The position numbers and the translations under genes are program-made. From NCBI GenBank assembly GCA_014859345.1, contig JACUUL010000007.1:1-58584 (forward strand): a stretch of 58,584 nt of DNA, in the 5' to 3' direction. The DNA comes from Thermoleophilia bacterium. GTDB lineage: Bacteria > Actinomycetota > Thermoleophilia > BMS3ABIN01. The notes under the pieces are model-generated. The model was not told the DNA's origin. It saw nothing but the letters and a program-made list of their open reading frames with translations, and did no database searches. This document shows, piece by piece, positions 7,598-16,364 of this stretch; position 1 is the stretch's first letter, and every line of letters starts with the position of its first letter.

Positions 7598-8949
7598 GCC
7601 AGTGTCCTCCAGATATCGTAGATGTCCCTGGCCAGGCGCCGCACCGGTATCTCACTGTGAACGAGCTTGGCGATCAGGCGGTGCTTGTCTGATTTGCTGA
7701 GCATGTCTACCGTCAGCAGTTCCTTGAGCGCCGTGGACATCACCTCGGGATAGAGCCGGAACAGCTGCGGGTGACGAGCGAGAAATGGCGCCACGTCCTG
7801 GTATTTTTTCAGATCGCGCATTATAAGGCTCTGGTCCAGCAAATCACAGTAATGGCTGAGGGCCCGGGCGCTGTAATCTCCCAGCCCGCGGCAGCGGATG
7901 ACTGTGTCGGCGGCCATCTTGCCGGAAAGCAGCGCCAGGTTGGCTCCCTCGGTATGCACCGCGTTTACCATGCCGGCGGCATCGCCCACGACCAGCGCTC
8001 CGTTGGCGCAGAGGCGGGGCATGTTATGCAGACCGCCCTCGGGGATAAGATGGGCCGAGTACTCGAGAGGGCTGGTGCCGCTGATCAGGCGCCTGACCTG
8101 AGGCTGTTCCTTGAACCGCTCCAGCAGGAAGTATGGCTCAGTGACCCGGTCAACCATATCCTTGAGCATGACGCCCACGCCGATCGATATGGTGCTCCGG
8201 TTCGTGTAAATGAAGCCGGTCCCCGGCAGGCCGGCCGTGGTCTCTCCGGCCGCCTCGATGGCGACGCCCTGGTCGCCTTCCAGGTTGAAGCGGTCCTCGA
8301 TCTTCTCTTTGGGCAAGGACAGGATCTCTTTTACTCCGAGCGCCAGGTATTCAGATTTCATTCCCGGACCCAGCCCGGCCTTTTCAGTAAGGAACGTATT
8401 CACTCCTTCGGCGAGGATGACCACATCGGCTCGAAGATCGCCATCGGGACGGCCGGTGCGCACGCCTGTCACCCGCCCGTTTTCCTGGATGAGGTCCTCC
8501 ACCAGAGTTTCGGTTATGAGGTAGGCTCCTTTGGCCTTCGCCTGCCCGGCCAGCCACTTGTCAAAGCGGGAGCGGAAAACAGAATAAGCGTTGCAGGGTT
8601 CCACGCCGAAATCCTCGGTTTCGTAAGAGCCCCTTATGGTGGCGTCTTTGGTGCAGATCCAGAAATCCCGTCTGGTGATATGCCGCTCCAGGGGGGCTTC
8701 CTTCCAGAAATCCGGAATGACCGTGGCAGTTGGATAAGTAAAGATCATGCCGCCCATCATGTTCTTGCTGCCGGACCAGTCACCCCGCTCTATCACCGCC
8801 ACCCTCATGCCGGCGTCGGCCATGGTATAAGCGGCCGCCAGCCCGGACGGGCCGCCGCCGACGACAATGGCCTCGAACCGGGGCAGTCCGGAGCCGGCGG
8901 CGCCAGCCATGTACGCGGTTGAACCGGGTTTTTGACCGCTGGCTGTCAT
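7594..8949 (-). CDS. fixC: FixC flavoprotein (ETF-quinone oxidoreductase type)
   Basis: This FAD protein of about 451 residues has the N-terminal dinucleotide fold V-V-G-G-G-P-S-G-L-A-A-A and the second FAD motif V-V-G-D-A-A-G-M-V-N-A near residue 320. It is homologous to ETF:ubiquinone oxidoreductase and in FixABCX feeds the quinone branch. The ATG at 8949 overlaps the fixB stop (ATGA) and has a Shine-Dalgarno-like GGGAGCAGGA; an upstream GTG would add four residues. Length is normal for the family. Confidence 0.93.
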   Translation of the reverse strand: MTASGQKPGSTAYMAGAAGSGLPRFEAIVVGGGPSGLAAAYTMADAGMRVAVIERGDWSGSKNMMGGMIFTYPTATVIPDFWKEAPLERHITRRDFWICTKDATIRGSYETEDFGVEPCNAYSVFRSRFDKWLAGQAKAKGAYLITETLVEDLIQENGRVTGVRTGRPDGDLRADVVILAEGVNTFLTEKAGLGPGMKSEYLALGVKEILSLPKEKIEDRFNLEGDQGVAIEAAGETTAGLPGTGFIYTNRSTISIGVGVMLKDMVDRVTEPYFLLERFKEQPQVRRLISGTSPLEYSAHLIPEGGLHNMPRLCANGALVVGDAAGMVNAVHTEGANLALLSGKMAADTVIRCRGLGDYSARALSHYCDLLDQSLIMRDLKKYQDVAPFLARHPQLFRLYPEVMSTALKELLTVDMLSKSDKHRLIAKLVHSEIPVRRLARDIYDIWRTLA

Positions 8950-10175
8950 TCCTGCTCCCATTCCGTCTCGCCGGCGGCTTCGATTCCCGCGGTTTCCGGA
9001 GACATGGCCGCCACTGAGAGTGTGCCGCCGCCAGCCGCAGCCCTGCGTTCGCGTATTTCGGCGGTCAGGGCTGGCACGACGACCCGCGCGTCGCCAATGA
9101 TGCCATAATCGGCGATGCCAAAGATAGGCGCGCCGGGATCCTTATTGACGGCGATGATGATATCAGAGTGTTGCATACCGGCCAGATGCTGGATGGCGCC
9201 GGAGATGCCCACCGCGATATAGAGCAGCGGCCGCACCGTCTGTCCGGTCTGTCCCACCTGCCGGCGCTGGGAGATCCAGCCGGCCTCCACGGCGCTGCGA
9301 GAGCCGGCCACGACGCCGCCCAGCTCTTCCGCCAGCTGCTCGAGCATCTCGAAGCTGCCGGCTGAGCCCATTCCACGGCCCCCGGCCACGATGACCGAAG
9401 TGCTCTGCAGGGCTACGCCCTCATCGCTGGTTGGCTCGAACTTTAATCGCCGAACCGGCAGGGCCGATGCGTCCAGCTTTGGTTTGTACGTTATAGTCTC
9501 TCCTGAAGCATCCGGAAGGGGTTGGAGCAGGCGGAACACCCCGGGGCGCACGGTAGCCATCTGGGGCCGGTGATCCGGAGTTACGATAGTGGCCATGATG
9601 TTGCCGCCGAAAGCGGGTCTGGTCTGGCGCAGCATCCCGGTTTCCTCATCGATATCAAGAGAAGTGCAGTCGGCGGTAAGTCCTGTCTCGAGTTCGGTGG
9701 CGGCCGCCGAGGCCACATCCCGCCCCCGGGTGGTTGCTCCCAGCAGGATTATCTCCGGACGGTACTTGCGCGCCAGGCCAATCAGCGTGTCGCAATGCGG
9801 GCCGGCAGTGAAAGGCGTCAGAGCCGGATGGTCGGCCACATAGGCAGCCCGGGCGCCGTTGGCGAAAGCCTCCGCGACCAGATCGGCCGATCCCTCGCCC
9901 AGGATCAAAGCGGCCGGCCGGACCCCGAGACGGTCCGCAAGCGTCCTGGCCTCACCCATGAGCTCCCAGGATACCCTTTGGGCGACGCCGTTTTCCTGTT
10001 CAACCACTACCCAGACCTCGCCCGGTCCTCCTGCGGGCTGGACAGTGCCTTTACGCCGGCCGGCCTGTTTCCGGGCATCCGGCTTTCCAGCAGGCTTTGC
10101 CCGCCGCGCCGATCCTTTCTTTTTCCCTGCCGGGTTCCGCGGTTTGCTCCGATTGTTTTTTTTCCGCTCAGCCAT
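8946..10175 (-). CDS. fixB: FixB, electron transfer flavoprotein alpha subunit, with basic N-terminal tail
   Basis: This is a protein of about 409 residues. The ETF-alpha body begins at about residue 55 (G-E-V-W-V-V-V-E-Q). The C-terminal FAD-binding domain contains [21 protein letters not shown] and [12 protein letters not shown]. Residues 1-52 are an unusual Lys/Arg/Pro/Gly-rich low-complexity tail without a known domain. The ATG at 10175 overlaps the fixA end and is preceded by GGTGGGGGC; a GTG 12 bp upstream is possible. FixA/FixB form the bifurcating ETF. Confidence 0.92.
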   Translation of the reverse strand: MAERKKNNRSKPRNPAGKKKGSARRAKPAGKPDARKQAGRRKGTVQPAGGPGEVWVVVEQENGVAQRVSWELMGEARTLADRLGVRPAALILGEGSADLVAEAFANGARAAYVADHPALTPFTAGPHCDTLIGLARKYRPEIILLGATTRGRDVASAAATELETGLTADCTSLDIDEETGMLRQTRPAFGGNIMATIVTPDHRPQMATVRPGVFRLLQPLPDASGETITYKPKLDASALPVRRLKFEPTSDEGVALQSTSVIVAGGRGMGSAGSFEMLEQLAEELGGVVAGSRSAVEAGWISQRRQVGQTGQTVRPLLYIAVGISGAIQHLAGMQHSDIIIAVNKDPGAPIFGIADYGIIGDARVVVPALTAEIRERRAAAGGGTLSVAAMSPETAGIEAAGETEWEQE

Positions 10176-11007
10176 TGGCGCCCCCACCGGTGAATTTCAG
10201 ACCGCGGTCCTGGAGCCGGTCCATGAGCAGTTGCGCGGCCCGGGAAGGCTCGGGCTCTGTATCGGTCAGAATCTCGCCGGGCTGCCGCGGCGGAGGCCCG
10301 AAGATCTTTTTCACTCGTGTCGGCGAGCCCTTGAGTCCCAGCTTGGCGCGGTCGACTTCCAGGTCGCCGGCGGTCCAGGTCTCGATTTCCTTTTCCTCGG
10401 CGGCGATGATGGCGGGCAGCGAGGCGTAGCGAATGCGGTTGCAGGTCTCAGTGACAGTAAGCGCCGCCGGCAGGTCCGCCTCCATCAGTTCGCGGCCGTC
10501 TTCCCTCTGCCGCCAGGCTCTGACGACGCTTTTATCCAAGTCAAGCCCCTCGAAGGAGCAGACGTACGTGAGCTGGCTCAGGTCAAGCCGCCGGGCCAAG
10601 CCCGGCCCAACCTGGCCGGTGTCGCCATCGATGGATTGCTTGCCGCAGATGACCAGGTCCACTGTCTGTTCCTGGCCGATTTTGCGTATGGCGACGGCCA
10701 GGGCCTGAGTTGTAGCCAGGGTGTCGGCGCCGGCAAAAGCCCGGTCGGTTAGCAGCACCGCCCGGTCAGCTCCGTAACCCAGAACCTTTCGCAGGCTCTC
10801 CTCGGCCTGGGGTGGCCCCATGCACAGGGCGGTGACCAGGCCCCCGTGCCGGTCGCGGATGGCCAGTGCCGCCTCGATTGCGTGAAGGTCAAAGGGATTG
10901 ATGACAGAAGGGATTCCCTGGCGTATAAGGCTCCCGGTCTCAGGGTCTATCCGGACCTGGGTCGTGTCGGGCACCTGTTTTACGCAAACAACAGAGTGAA
11001 TCGCCAA
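10168..11007 (-). CDS. fixA: FixA, electron transfer flavoprotein beta subunit
   Basis: This 279-residue protein starts V-V-C-V-K-Q-V-P-D-T, the standard ETF-beta opening. It carries the AMP/FAD-binding stretch I-C-G-K-Q-S-I-D-G-D-T-G-Q-V-G-P, a hallmark of the bifurcating (FixA/CarD-like) group. It likely oxidises NADH and splits electrons between a ferredoxin or flavodoxin and quinone together with FixBCX. The start is TTG with AGAGGTGAGGC upstream. It is first in the operon; the roughly 100 bp before it must hold the promoter. Confidence 0.94.
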   Translation of the reverse strand: MAIHSVVCVKQVPDTTQVRIDPETGSLIRQGIPSVINPFDLHAIEAALAIRDRHGGLVTALCMGPPQAEESLRKVLGYGADRAVLLTDRAFAGADTLATTQALAVAIRKIGQEQTVDLVICGKQSIDGDTGQVGPGLARRLDLSQLTYVCSFEGLDLDKSVVRAWRQREDGRELMEADLPAALTVTETCNRIRYASLPAIIAAEEKEIETWTAGDLEVDRAKLGLKGSPTRVKKIFGPPPRQPGEILTDTEPEPSRAAQLLMDRLQDRGLKFTGGGANG

Positions 11008-11105
11008 GCCTCACCTCTTTGCAGGAGTAAAAGATAGAGCAGCTGGAAAGAGAAATACCCCTCTTTAGCCAGGCCAAAACAGTTCTCGGATGTGCTTTCC
11101 TCGAA

Positions 11106-11450
11106 TTAAGCGGTGACGCCGGCCAGCGCCTCGTCCCGGGTGGAATAGATATCGAACACGCTGTTTAAGCCAGTGATCTGGAATATCCAGTTGACGTTCT
11201 CGTCAACGCTGACCAGGACCAGTTTGCCGCCTTTGGGCTTCAGCCTCTTGACGCCGCCGATGAGCACGCCCAGTGCGGAACTGTCGATGAAGTGCACGCC
11301 GGTCATGTCGACCACTATCTTCATGATGCCATCTTCCAGGGCGGCGAGGAGGTTTTCCTTGAGGCGGGGCGCCGTGTAAAGATCGAGCTCGCCGGCCACG
11401 GTGATGACCTCGATGTCGTCAGTCCTGTCGCTTTGAATGCTTATCTCCAT
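11106..11450 (-). CDS. anti-sigma factor antagonist (STAS domain)
   Basis: This 114-residue single STAS domain has V-A-G-E-L-D-L-Y-T-A near residue 20 and the phosphorylatable serine motif F-I-D-S-S-A-L-G-V-L near 58. It is the SpoIIAA/RsbV type, regulating an anti-sigma kinase by partner switching. The ATG at 11450 was chosen for its Shine-Dalgarno (AAGGAGCGTA); the longer frame adds 29 unlikely residues. No RsbW-like kinase or PP2C phosphatase is next to it, so its partner is elsewhere. Confidence 0.9.
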   Translation of the reverse strand: MEISIQSDRTDDIEVITVAGELDLYTAPRLKENLLAALEDGIMKIVVDMTGVHFIDSSALGVLIGGVKRLKPKGGKLVLVSVDENVNWIFQITGLNSVFDIYSTRDEALAGVTA

Positions 11451-11679
11451 TACGCTCCTTCCTGGAAAACCGGGCAGCAGCCTTAAATAAGGAACCTGAT
11501 CATGGACAAGCTTACATACAGGCTGCGATTTTAACAAATTATGTCCGGATCCGCTTTGGGATCCAATAAATCAAAAACTTATCCAAAAAAGATTTATCCC
11601 AAACACCGGAAAGCGGAGTCATCAGCAGCCATGGGTCAAATGCAAAGACGGGATCCGGCAACGTCACAAGCCAGAAATA

Positions 11680-13173
11680 CTATTCCAGGTACTGCCAGTT
11701 CATGCGCGGCGGGGTTCCGGGAACCGCCAGGGTAAGCAGCAGTGAGGTCTTGCCGGCTGCCGCGACGGATGCTGAAGGCGTGGCCGTCACGCGGATCTCC
11801 ACCGTCTCGCCGGGATCCAGGTTGAGGCTCCATTCAAGTTTCGGGGCAGCCGGACCTGGCCCGGTCTGGGAGACGGCGGGGCCGCCCTCAGCGGCAAGTT
11901 CCAGGCTGGATCCTGGAAACGCCCTGAGCACCGTTTTTACCGGCGCGCTGGATGGGTTTTTGATACTGACTGCGAGCGCTTTTCCCAGAATGCCTTCCTC
12001 CACGGCCATTTCAAGCGGATTTGCCGCCTGCCAATCCGGAACAGGCGCAAAATTGGGATCCCCCAGCCACCCGCCGCCGTCCGCGGCAATCAGGACGGCT
12101 TCGGCCTCTTCTCCCTCAAGGGTCCAGATGGATGCCTCGCCTTTTTCTGTCAACCGCTGAAATGCGATCCTGCCGCTATCCGGCGAAAAAGAATGAACGC
12201 CGTCAAAGGAGAAATTGCTGGTCAACATGCGAAAATAACTGCCATCGTCTGCCATCACGGCAATTTCGGAGGACATCATGTCATCGGGATTCTTCTGCGT
12301 CTCGAAAAGTATCAGGTTGCCCTGTGGCAAATAACCGGCCCGGAAATGGAAGAGATTATTGTTGGTAACCTGGCGCAGCTCCCCGCTCCCGACGTCAAGG
12401 CTCCAGAGGTTGTAAAGCGGCTCTTTTTCGGTAAGGGCAATCTTGGACCGGGAGAAGCTGACCGGAGCACTGTATATGGAGAAGGAGCGGCCGGGACCGG
12501 TAAGCGCCAGGGCCTCGCCCGAGTCAGTATCGACCCGGAAGACGACGCCGCCCTCCTGGCGGGGCGAAAACACCGGATTATGCAGCCGGGTATAGACTAT
12601 CGTCCTGTCGTTGACCCAGGTTGGGTTGACCAGCACGCCGCCGCCGGCCAGCACCTTTTGCTCACCGGTGCTTATGTCCATGATTCCCATCTCGTTATCA
12701 CTTGCCTCCGGAACGGTAACATAGGATACCCGGGTGGAGTCGGGCGAGAACGCCAGCATGGTCGGGCCGGCGCTGAGATGCCAGGCCCTGCTCCCGTCAG
12801 TGGACGCCAGCAGGTATTCGAAGCCTTCGCTGCCCCGTCCGGATTCGGGCGGGTATGCCGCCATGACCAGGGCGAAATAACGGCCGTCACCGGAGAAGGT
12901 GAAGCGCTCGCCGTATCCCCGCCATTCCAGCACGCTCTGGCCTGCGCCGCCCGTGACTGAGGTAACCACCATCCTGCCTCCGTTTTCCGACCGGGAGATA
13001 TAGGCAAGCTTCTCCGGCGAGGAAAGGTCCGGCGCCCGGTCCTTCCCGCCGCAGCCCGCCGCTAAAAACAGTAAAGCCGCCCAGGAAAGAATAGCCAGGA
13101 AACAGCCGGCCCGGACAGGGCCGAAAGAGAACCCGGGCGGTCGACGGCAGGCAGCCCTCAGGAGCCCAGCCAA
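11680..13173 (-). CDS. TolB-like beta-propeller lipoprotein
   Basis: This protein of about 497 residues has a hydrophobic N-terminal segment ending in a lipobox (F-L-A-A-G-C), so it is probably an outer-face lipoprotein. The body holds repeated TolB/WD40-like propeller blades: F-S-G-D-G-R-Y-F-A, F-S-P-D-S-T-R-V-S, F-S-P-D-S-G-R-I-A. A C-terminal beta-sandwich follows (L-N-L-D-P-G-E-T-V-E-I-R-V-T). The start is uncertain: TTG at 13173 overlaps the radical SAM gene by 16 bases and gives a sensible signal peptide. It is the last gene of the glycan locus and may bind or monitor the surface product. Confidence 0.65.
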   Translation of the reverse strand: MAGLLRAACRRPPGFSFGPVRAGCFLAILSWAALLFLAAGCGGKDRAPDLSSPEKLAYISRSENGGRMVVTSVTGGAGQSVLEWRGYGERFTFSGDGRYFALVMAAYPPESGRGSEGFEYLLASTDGSRAWHLSAGPTMLAFSPDSTRVSYVTVPEASDNEMGIMDISTGEQKVLAGGGVLVNPTWVNDRTIVYTRLHNPVFSPRQEGGVVFRVDTDSGEALALTGPGRSFSIYSAPVSFSRSKIALTEKEPLYNLWSLDVGSGELRQVTNNNLFHFRAGYLPQGNLILFETQKNPDDMMSSEIAVMADDGSYFRMLTSNFSFDGVHSFSPDSGRIAFQRLTEKGEASIWTLEGEEAEAVLIAADGGGWLGDPNFAPVPDWQAANPLEMAVEEGILGKALAVSIKNPSSAPVKTVLRAFPGSSLELAAEGGPAVSQTGPGPAAPKLEWSLNLDPGETVEIRVTATPSASVAAAGKTSLLLTLAVPGTPPRMNWQYLE

Positions 13174-14591
13174 CGCAAATGCCTGACGATATTGCGGCCC
13201 ACAGCCTTCAGTGTACGCGCGTCGCGCACGCTGCCAAGCAGCCTGAGCGCCGGCGCGGGCCGCAGGTACCATTCGAGGAATGCCCGCTTGGCCCACCTGT
13301 CGATCTCTTTTGCCGGGAGCTGGGGATACTCAACGATGGCGGAGTAGTTCATGTCCAGGTCTTCCCACCGGTCGGATAGCAGCCAGCCGTGCTCCCGGGC
13401 CAGGTCGCTGAACTCGGTGCCCGGATATGGCACGGCCACGTGAAACAGGGCCAGATTGAGCGGCAGCCTTTTGGCCAGGTCGATAGTCGCCCGGATGGTC
13501 TCTTTCGTCTCCCCGGGAAGACCGATGATGAAATATCCCCAGGACTTGATCCCGAAACGGTCGACCAGGTCGATTGCTGTCTTGGCCTGTTCGATGGCGA
13601 TCTCTTTCCTGGCCCGGTCGAGCACCTCCTGTGAGCCTGACTCCAGGCCGAATGCTATCTGCCAGCAGCCCGCCCGTTTCATCCAGGCCAGGAGCTCCTC
13701 GTCAATATGGTCCACCCGGCTGTTGCACTGCCACTTGAGCGGCAGGCGGGCCTCGACGATGCGCTTGCAGAGATCGATGACCTGCTTCCGGTTAACGGTG
13801 AAGAGATCGGCCAGGAACACCACGTTGTCGACGCCCAGCTCGTTAAGCCAGAGCAGCTCAGCGAAAATATCATCCACCGGCCTGAGCCGCACGCGGTTAC
13901 CCCAGAGGGCCATCTTGCGGCAGAATATGCAGGGGTAGGGGCAGCCGCGGGAGGTGGTGACCATGGTGAAAGGCCCGTCGATCATGGGCATGCGGTAATG
14001 ATCCAGGGGGAGCAGATCCTGGCGGGGCCGGGGCAGCTTGCCCAGGTCCTCAAGCAGCGGCCGGTCCCCGGTCACGGTTACGCTGCCGCCGCGGCAATAG
14101 GCGATGCCCTTTACGCCCGCGGGTTCGCTTCCTTCCTCCAGGTGGTCCAGTAGTTCGACGATGGTCTCCTCCACCTCCCCCCGGATGGCGTAGTCCACTT
14201 CGGGGAAATCGGCGATCGATTCCGGCATGGTAGTCACATGCGGCCCGATCGCGATGGTGGTGGCGCCCAGTTCACCGGCCAGCCTGGCAGCCCGCAGATC
14301 ATTGTAGATGATGCTCGATATCAGGTAGGTTACCAGGTATCTGGGCCGCTTTTGCCTGAGGATCTCCTCGAAGCGCGGCCAGTCGATATTCTCGCCGATG
14401 CAATCCACGATGTCGACACTGAAGCGTTCATCGACGGCGCCGGCGATGAAGGCCAGGGAGGTCTGCGGCCAGATCATGCCCTCCCGGCTCTGGCGCCCGC
14501 AGCGGCAGATCTCGCGCATGTAGACGGTGCCGTCCGGCGAGGGCGGATTGACGATCAGGACGTCTACCGGCTTCCCGGAGCGCGGAATCAT
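13158..14591 (-). CDS. B12-binding radical SAM protein
   Basis: This protein of about 477 residues has a cobalamin-binding Rossmann domain at about 8-150 (V-D-V-L-I-V-N-P-P-S-P-D-G onward). A radical SAM domain follows, with the cluster motif C-P-Y-P-C-I-F-C near residue 210 and the GGE-like and beta-strand elements after it. Such enzymes catalyse methylations or rearrangements of antibiotics, lipids and sugars. The ATG at 14591 overlaps the stop of the carbamoyltransferase (ATGA), so the two are coupled and probably modify the same molecule. The substrate is unknown. Confidence 0.88.
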   Translation of the reverse strand: MIPRSGKPVDVLIVNPPSPDGTVYMREICRCGRQSREGMIWPQTSLAFIAGAVDERFSVDIVDCIGENIDWPRFEEILRQKRPRYLVTYLISSIIYNDLRAARLAGELGATTIAIGPHVTTMPESIADFPEVDYAIRGEVEETIVELLDHLEEGSEPAGVKGIAYCRGGSVTVTGDRPLLEDLGKLPRPRQDLLPLDHYRMPMIDGPFTMVTTSRGCPYPCIFCRKMALWGNRVRLRPVDDIFAELLWLNELGVDNVVFLADLFTVNRKQVIDLCKRIVEARLPLKWQCNSRVDHIDEELLAWMKRAGCWQIAFGLESGSQEVLDRARKEIAIEQAKTAIDLVDRFGIKSWGYFIIGLPGETKETIRATIDLAKRLPLNLALFHVAVPYPGTEFSDLAREHGWLLSDRWEDLDMNYSAIVEYPQLPAKEIDRWAKRAFLEWYLRPAPALRLLGSVRDARTLKAVGRNIVRHLRWLGS

Positions 14592-16321
14592 TGACGCCCC
14601 CCGCCCGGGCCGCCAACGGCTCCCGGCTCCGGTTCCTTGACAGTCACGAAATCTCCGATGACCAGCGCGTCGATGCCGGTCCCGAGGTAGCATTCGACAG
14701 CCTCAGCCGGTGTGTTGACAATGGGCTGGCCGCGCACGTTGAAGGAGGTGTTGAGCACCACGGGCACGCCGGTAAGCCTCTCGAATTCCTCAATCAGGCG
14801 GTAATAACGCTCATTGACCCGCCGCGACACAGTCTGCACCCGGGCCGTGCCGTCCACGTGAGTGATCGCCTCCAGCTCGTGCTTCCGATCCGGAAGCACG
14901 TTATACACCAGGATCATGTAAGGAGAGGGATGATCGCTGTCGAAGCATTCTCTTACCTTCTCCTCCAGCACCGAGGGGGCGAACGGGCGGAAGCTCTCCC
15001 GGTGCTTCACCCGCGCGTTCAGGATGTCCTTCTTGTCAGCGGTGCGGGGGTCGGACAGGATGCTGCGGTTTCCCAAAGCCCGGGGGCCGCACTCCATCCG
15101 GCCCTGAAACCAGGCGACTATCCTGTCCGCAGCCAGCAGGCGGGCCGCCTCGGCCGGCGCGTCTTCCACCCTGTTATATGTCACTCCGGAGGCCTTGAGC
15201 TCCCGTTCGATATCCTCGTTGGAATAAGACGGACCCCAGTAGGCATGCTCCATGCGGAAGTCGCGCCCGCCGCCGTTTTTTACATGCATGAGCAAACAGG
15301 CGCCGACGCTGGTTCCGGGATCGTTGGCGGCCGGCTGAATGAAAACCCTTTTAAAAGGCCCTTCATCCAGGATGCGCCCGTTCATCACCGCGTTCAGGGC
15401 GACGCCTCCCGCCAGGCAGATATTTTCCGCACCGGTCACCCGGTGCAGGTAGCGCGCCAGGGACAGGCCGGCTTCTTCGGTGACCGCCTGGAGGGCGTAC
15501 GCGATGTTGGCATGACGCTCTTCGATCCCGGACTCCGGCTCCCGTTCCGGCCCGAAAATCCGGCGGAACTTGTCAGATACCCACTTTCCGCGGCCCTTGA
15601 CATGCCAGTCGAAATACGAAAGATCGAGACGGAAGTCTCCACTCTCCTCATCGATATCCACAAGCTTGCGGAATTCGTCAACCAGATCCGGCTTGCCGTA
15701 CGAAGCCAGCCCCATCACCTTGCCTTCGCCGCTGGAAAACTTGAAGCCCAGATGCTCGGTGACGGCGCCGTAGAGCATTCCCAGGGAGTGAGGAAATGAG
15801 ATCTCCCTGATGGCCTTCAGTTCCGTGCCCCGGCCCCTGCCGAGCCAGGTGGTCGTCCACTCGCCGGCGGCGTCAAGAGTCAGGATGGCGGCGTCGTCGA
15901 ACGGCGAGGGGTAAAAGGCGCTGGCCGCGTGCGCCAGGTGATGGTTTATGAAGTGGAACTTCGCCTTGTCCGCCCGTGTGAGGCCCAGCTCCCGCCAGAC
16001 CCTCTGCTTGACCCGGAACATGGGGAAGTAGCGGTTCTGGCGGCTGCGGACCAGCTGCAGGGAACGCGGCATATTTCTGGCGATGTACCATGCCTGGCGC
16101 GGCAGGGATAACAAAGGGTTCCAGTAATAGCAGACATTGTCGAGCTCTCCGGCGGTTATGCCCGCCTCCCTGACGCAATGTCTAATCGCCGCCGCGGGAA
16201 AATCTCCGGTGTGTTTTTGCCGGGTGAAGCGTTCCTCCTCGACGCAGGCGACCAGCTGTCCGTCGCGCATGATGGCCGCTGCCGCGTCATGGGCAAAGCA
16301 ATTGAATGCCAGCGTGATCAA
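14588..16321 (-). CDS. NodU/CmcH-family carbamoyltransferase
   Basis: This 577-residue protein has the N-terminal Kae1-like domain A-F-N-C-F-A-H-D-A-A-A-A. Metal-binding histidines lie in H-F-I-N-H-H-L-A-H-A-A-S-A-F. The C-terminal YrdC-like half contains E-C-G-P-R-A-L-G-N-R-S-I-L and V-L-N-T-S-F-N-V-R-G-Q-P-I. It transfers carbamoyl from carbamoyl phosphate via carbamoyl-AMP to a hydroxyl of a sugar or antibiotic. The start is TTG with GGAGATAAATAAC upstream. Full length and intact; it lies in the middle of a glycan-type operon, so a sugar acceptor is likely. Confidence 0.93.
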   Translation of the reverse strand: MITLAFNCFAHDAAAAIMRDGQLVACVEEERFTRQKHTGDFPAAAIRHCVREAGITAGELDNVCYYWNPLLSLPRQAWYIARNMPRSLQLVRSRQNRYFPMFRVKQRVWRELGLTRADKAKFHFINHHLAHAASAFYPSPFDDAAILTLDAAGEWTTTWLGRGRGTELKAIREISFPHSLGMLYGAVTEHLGFKFSSGEGKVMGLASYGKPDLVDEFRKLVDIDEESGDFRLDLSYFDWHVKGRGKWVSDKFRRIFGPEREPESGIEERHANIAYALQAVTEEAGLSLARYLHRVTGAENICLAGGVALNAVMNGRILDEGPFKRVFIQPAANDPGTSVGACLLMHVKNGGGRDFRMEHAYWGPSYSNEDIERELKASGVTYNRVEDAPAEAARLLAADRIVAWFQGRMECGPRALGNRSILSDPRTADKKDILNARVKHRESFRPFAPSVLEEKVRECFDSDHPSPYMILVYNVLPDRKHELEAITHVDGTARVQTVSRRVNERYYRLIEEFERLTGVPVVLNTSFNVRGQPIVNTPAEAVECYLGTGIDALVIGDFVTVKEPEPGAVGGPGGGRQ

Positions 16322-16364
16322 GTTATTTATCTCCTCGCGAATAAGGCAATCCTCAATCCGGCCG

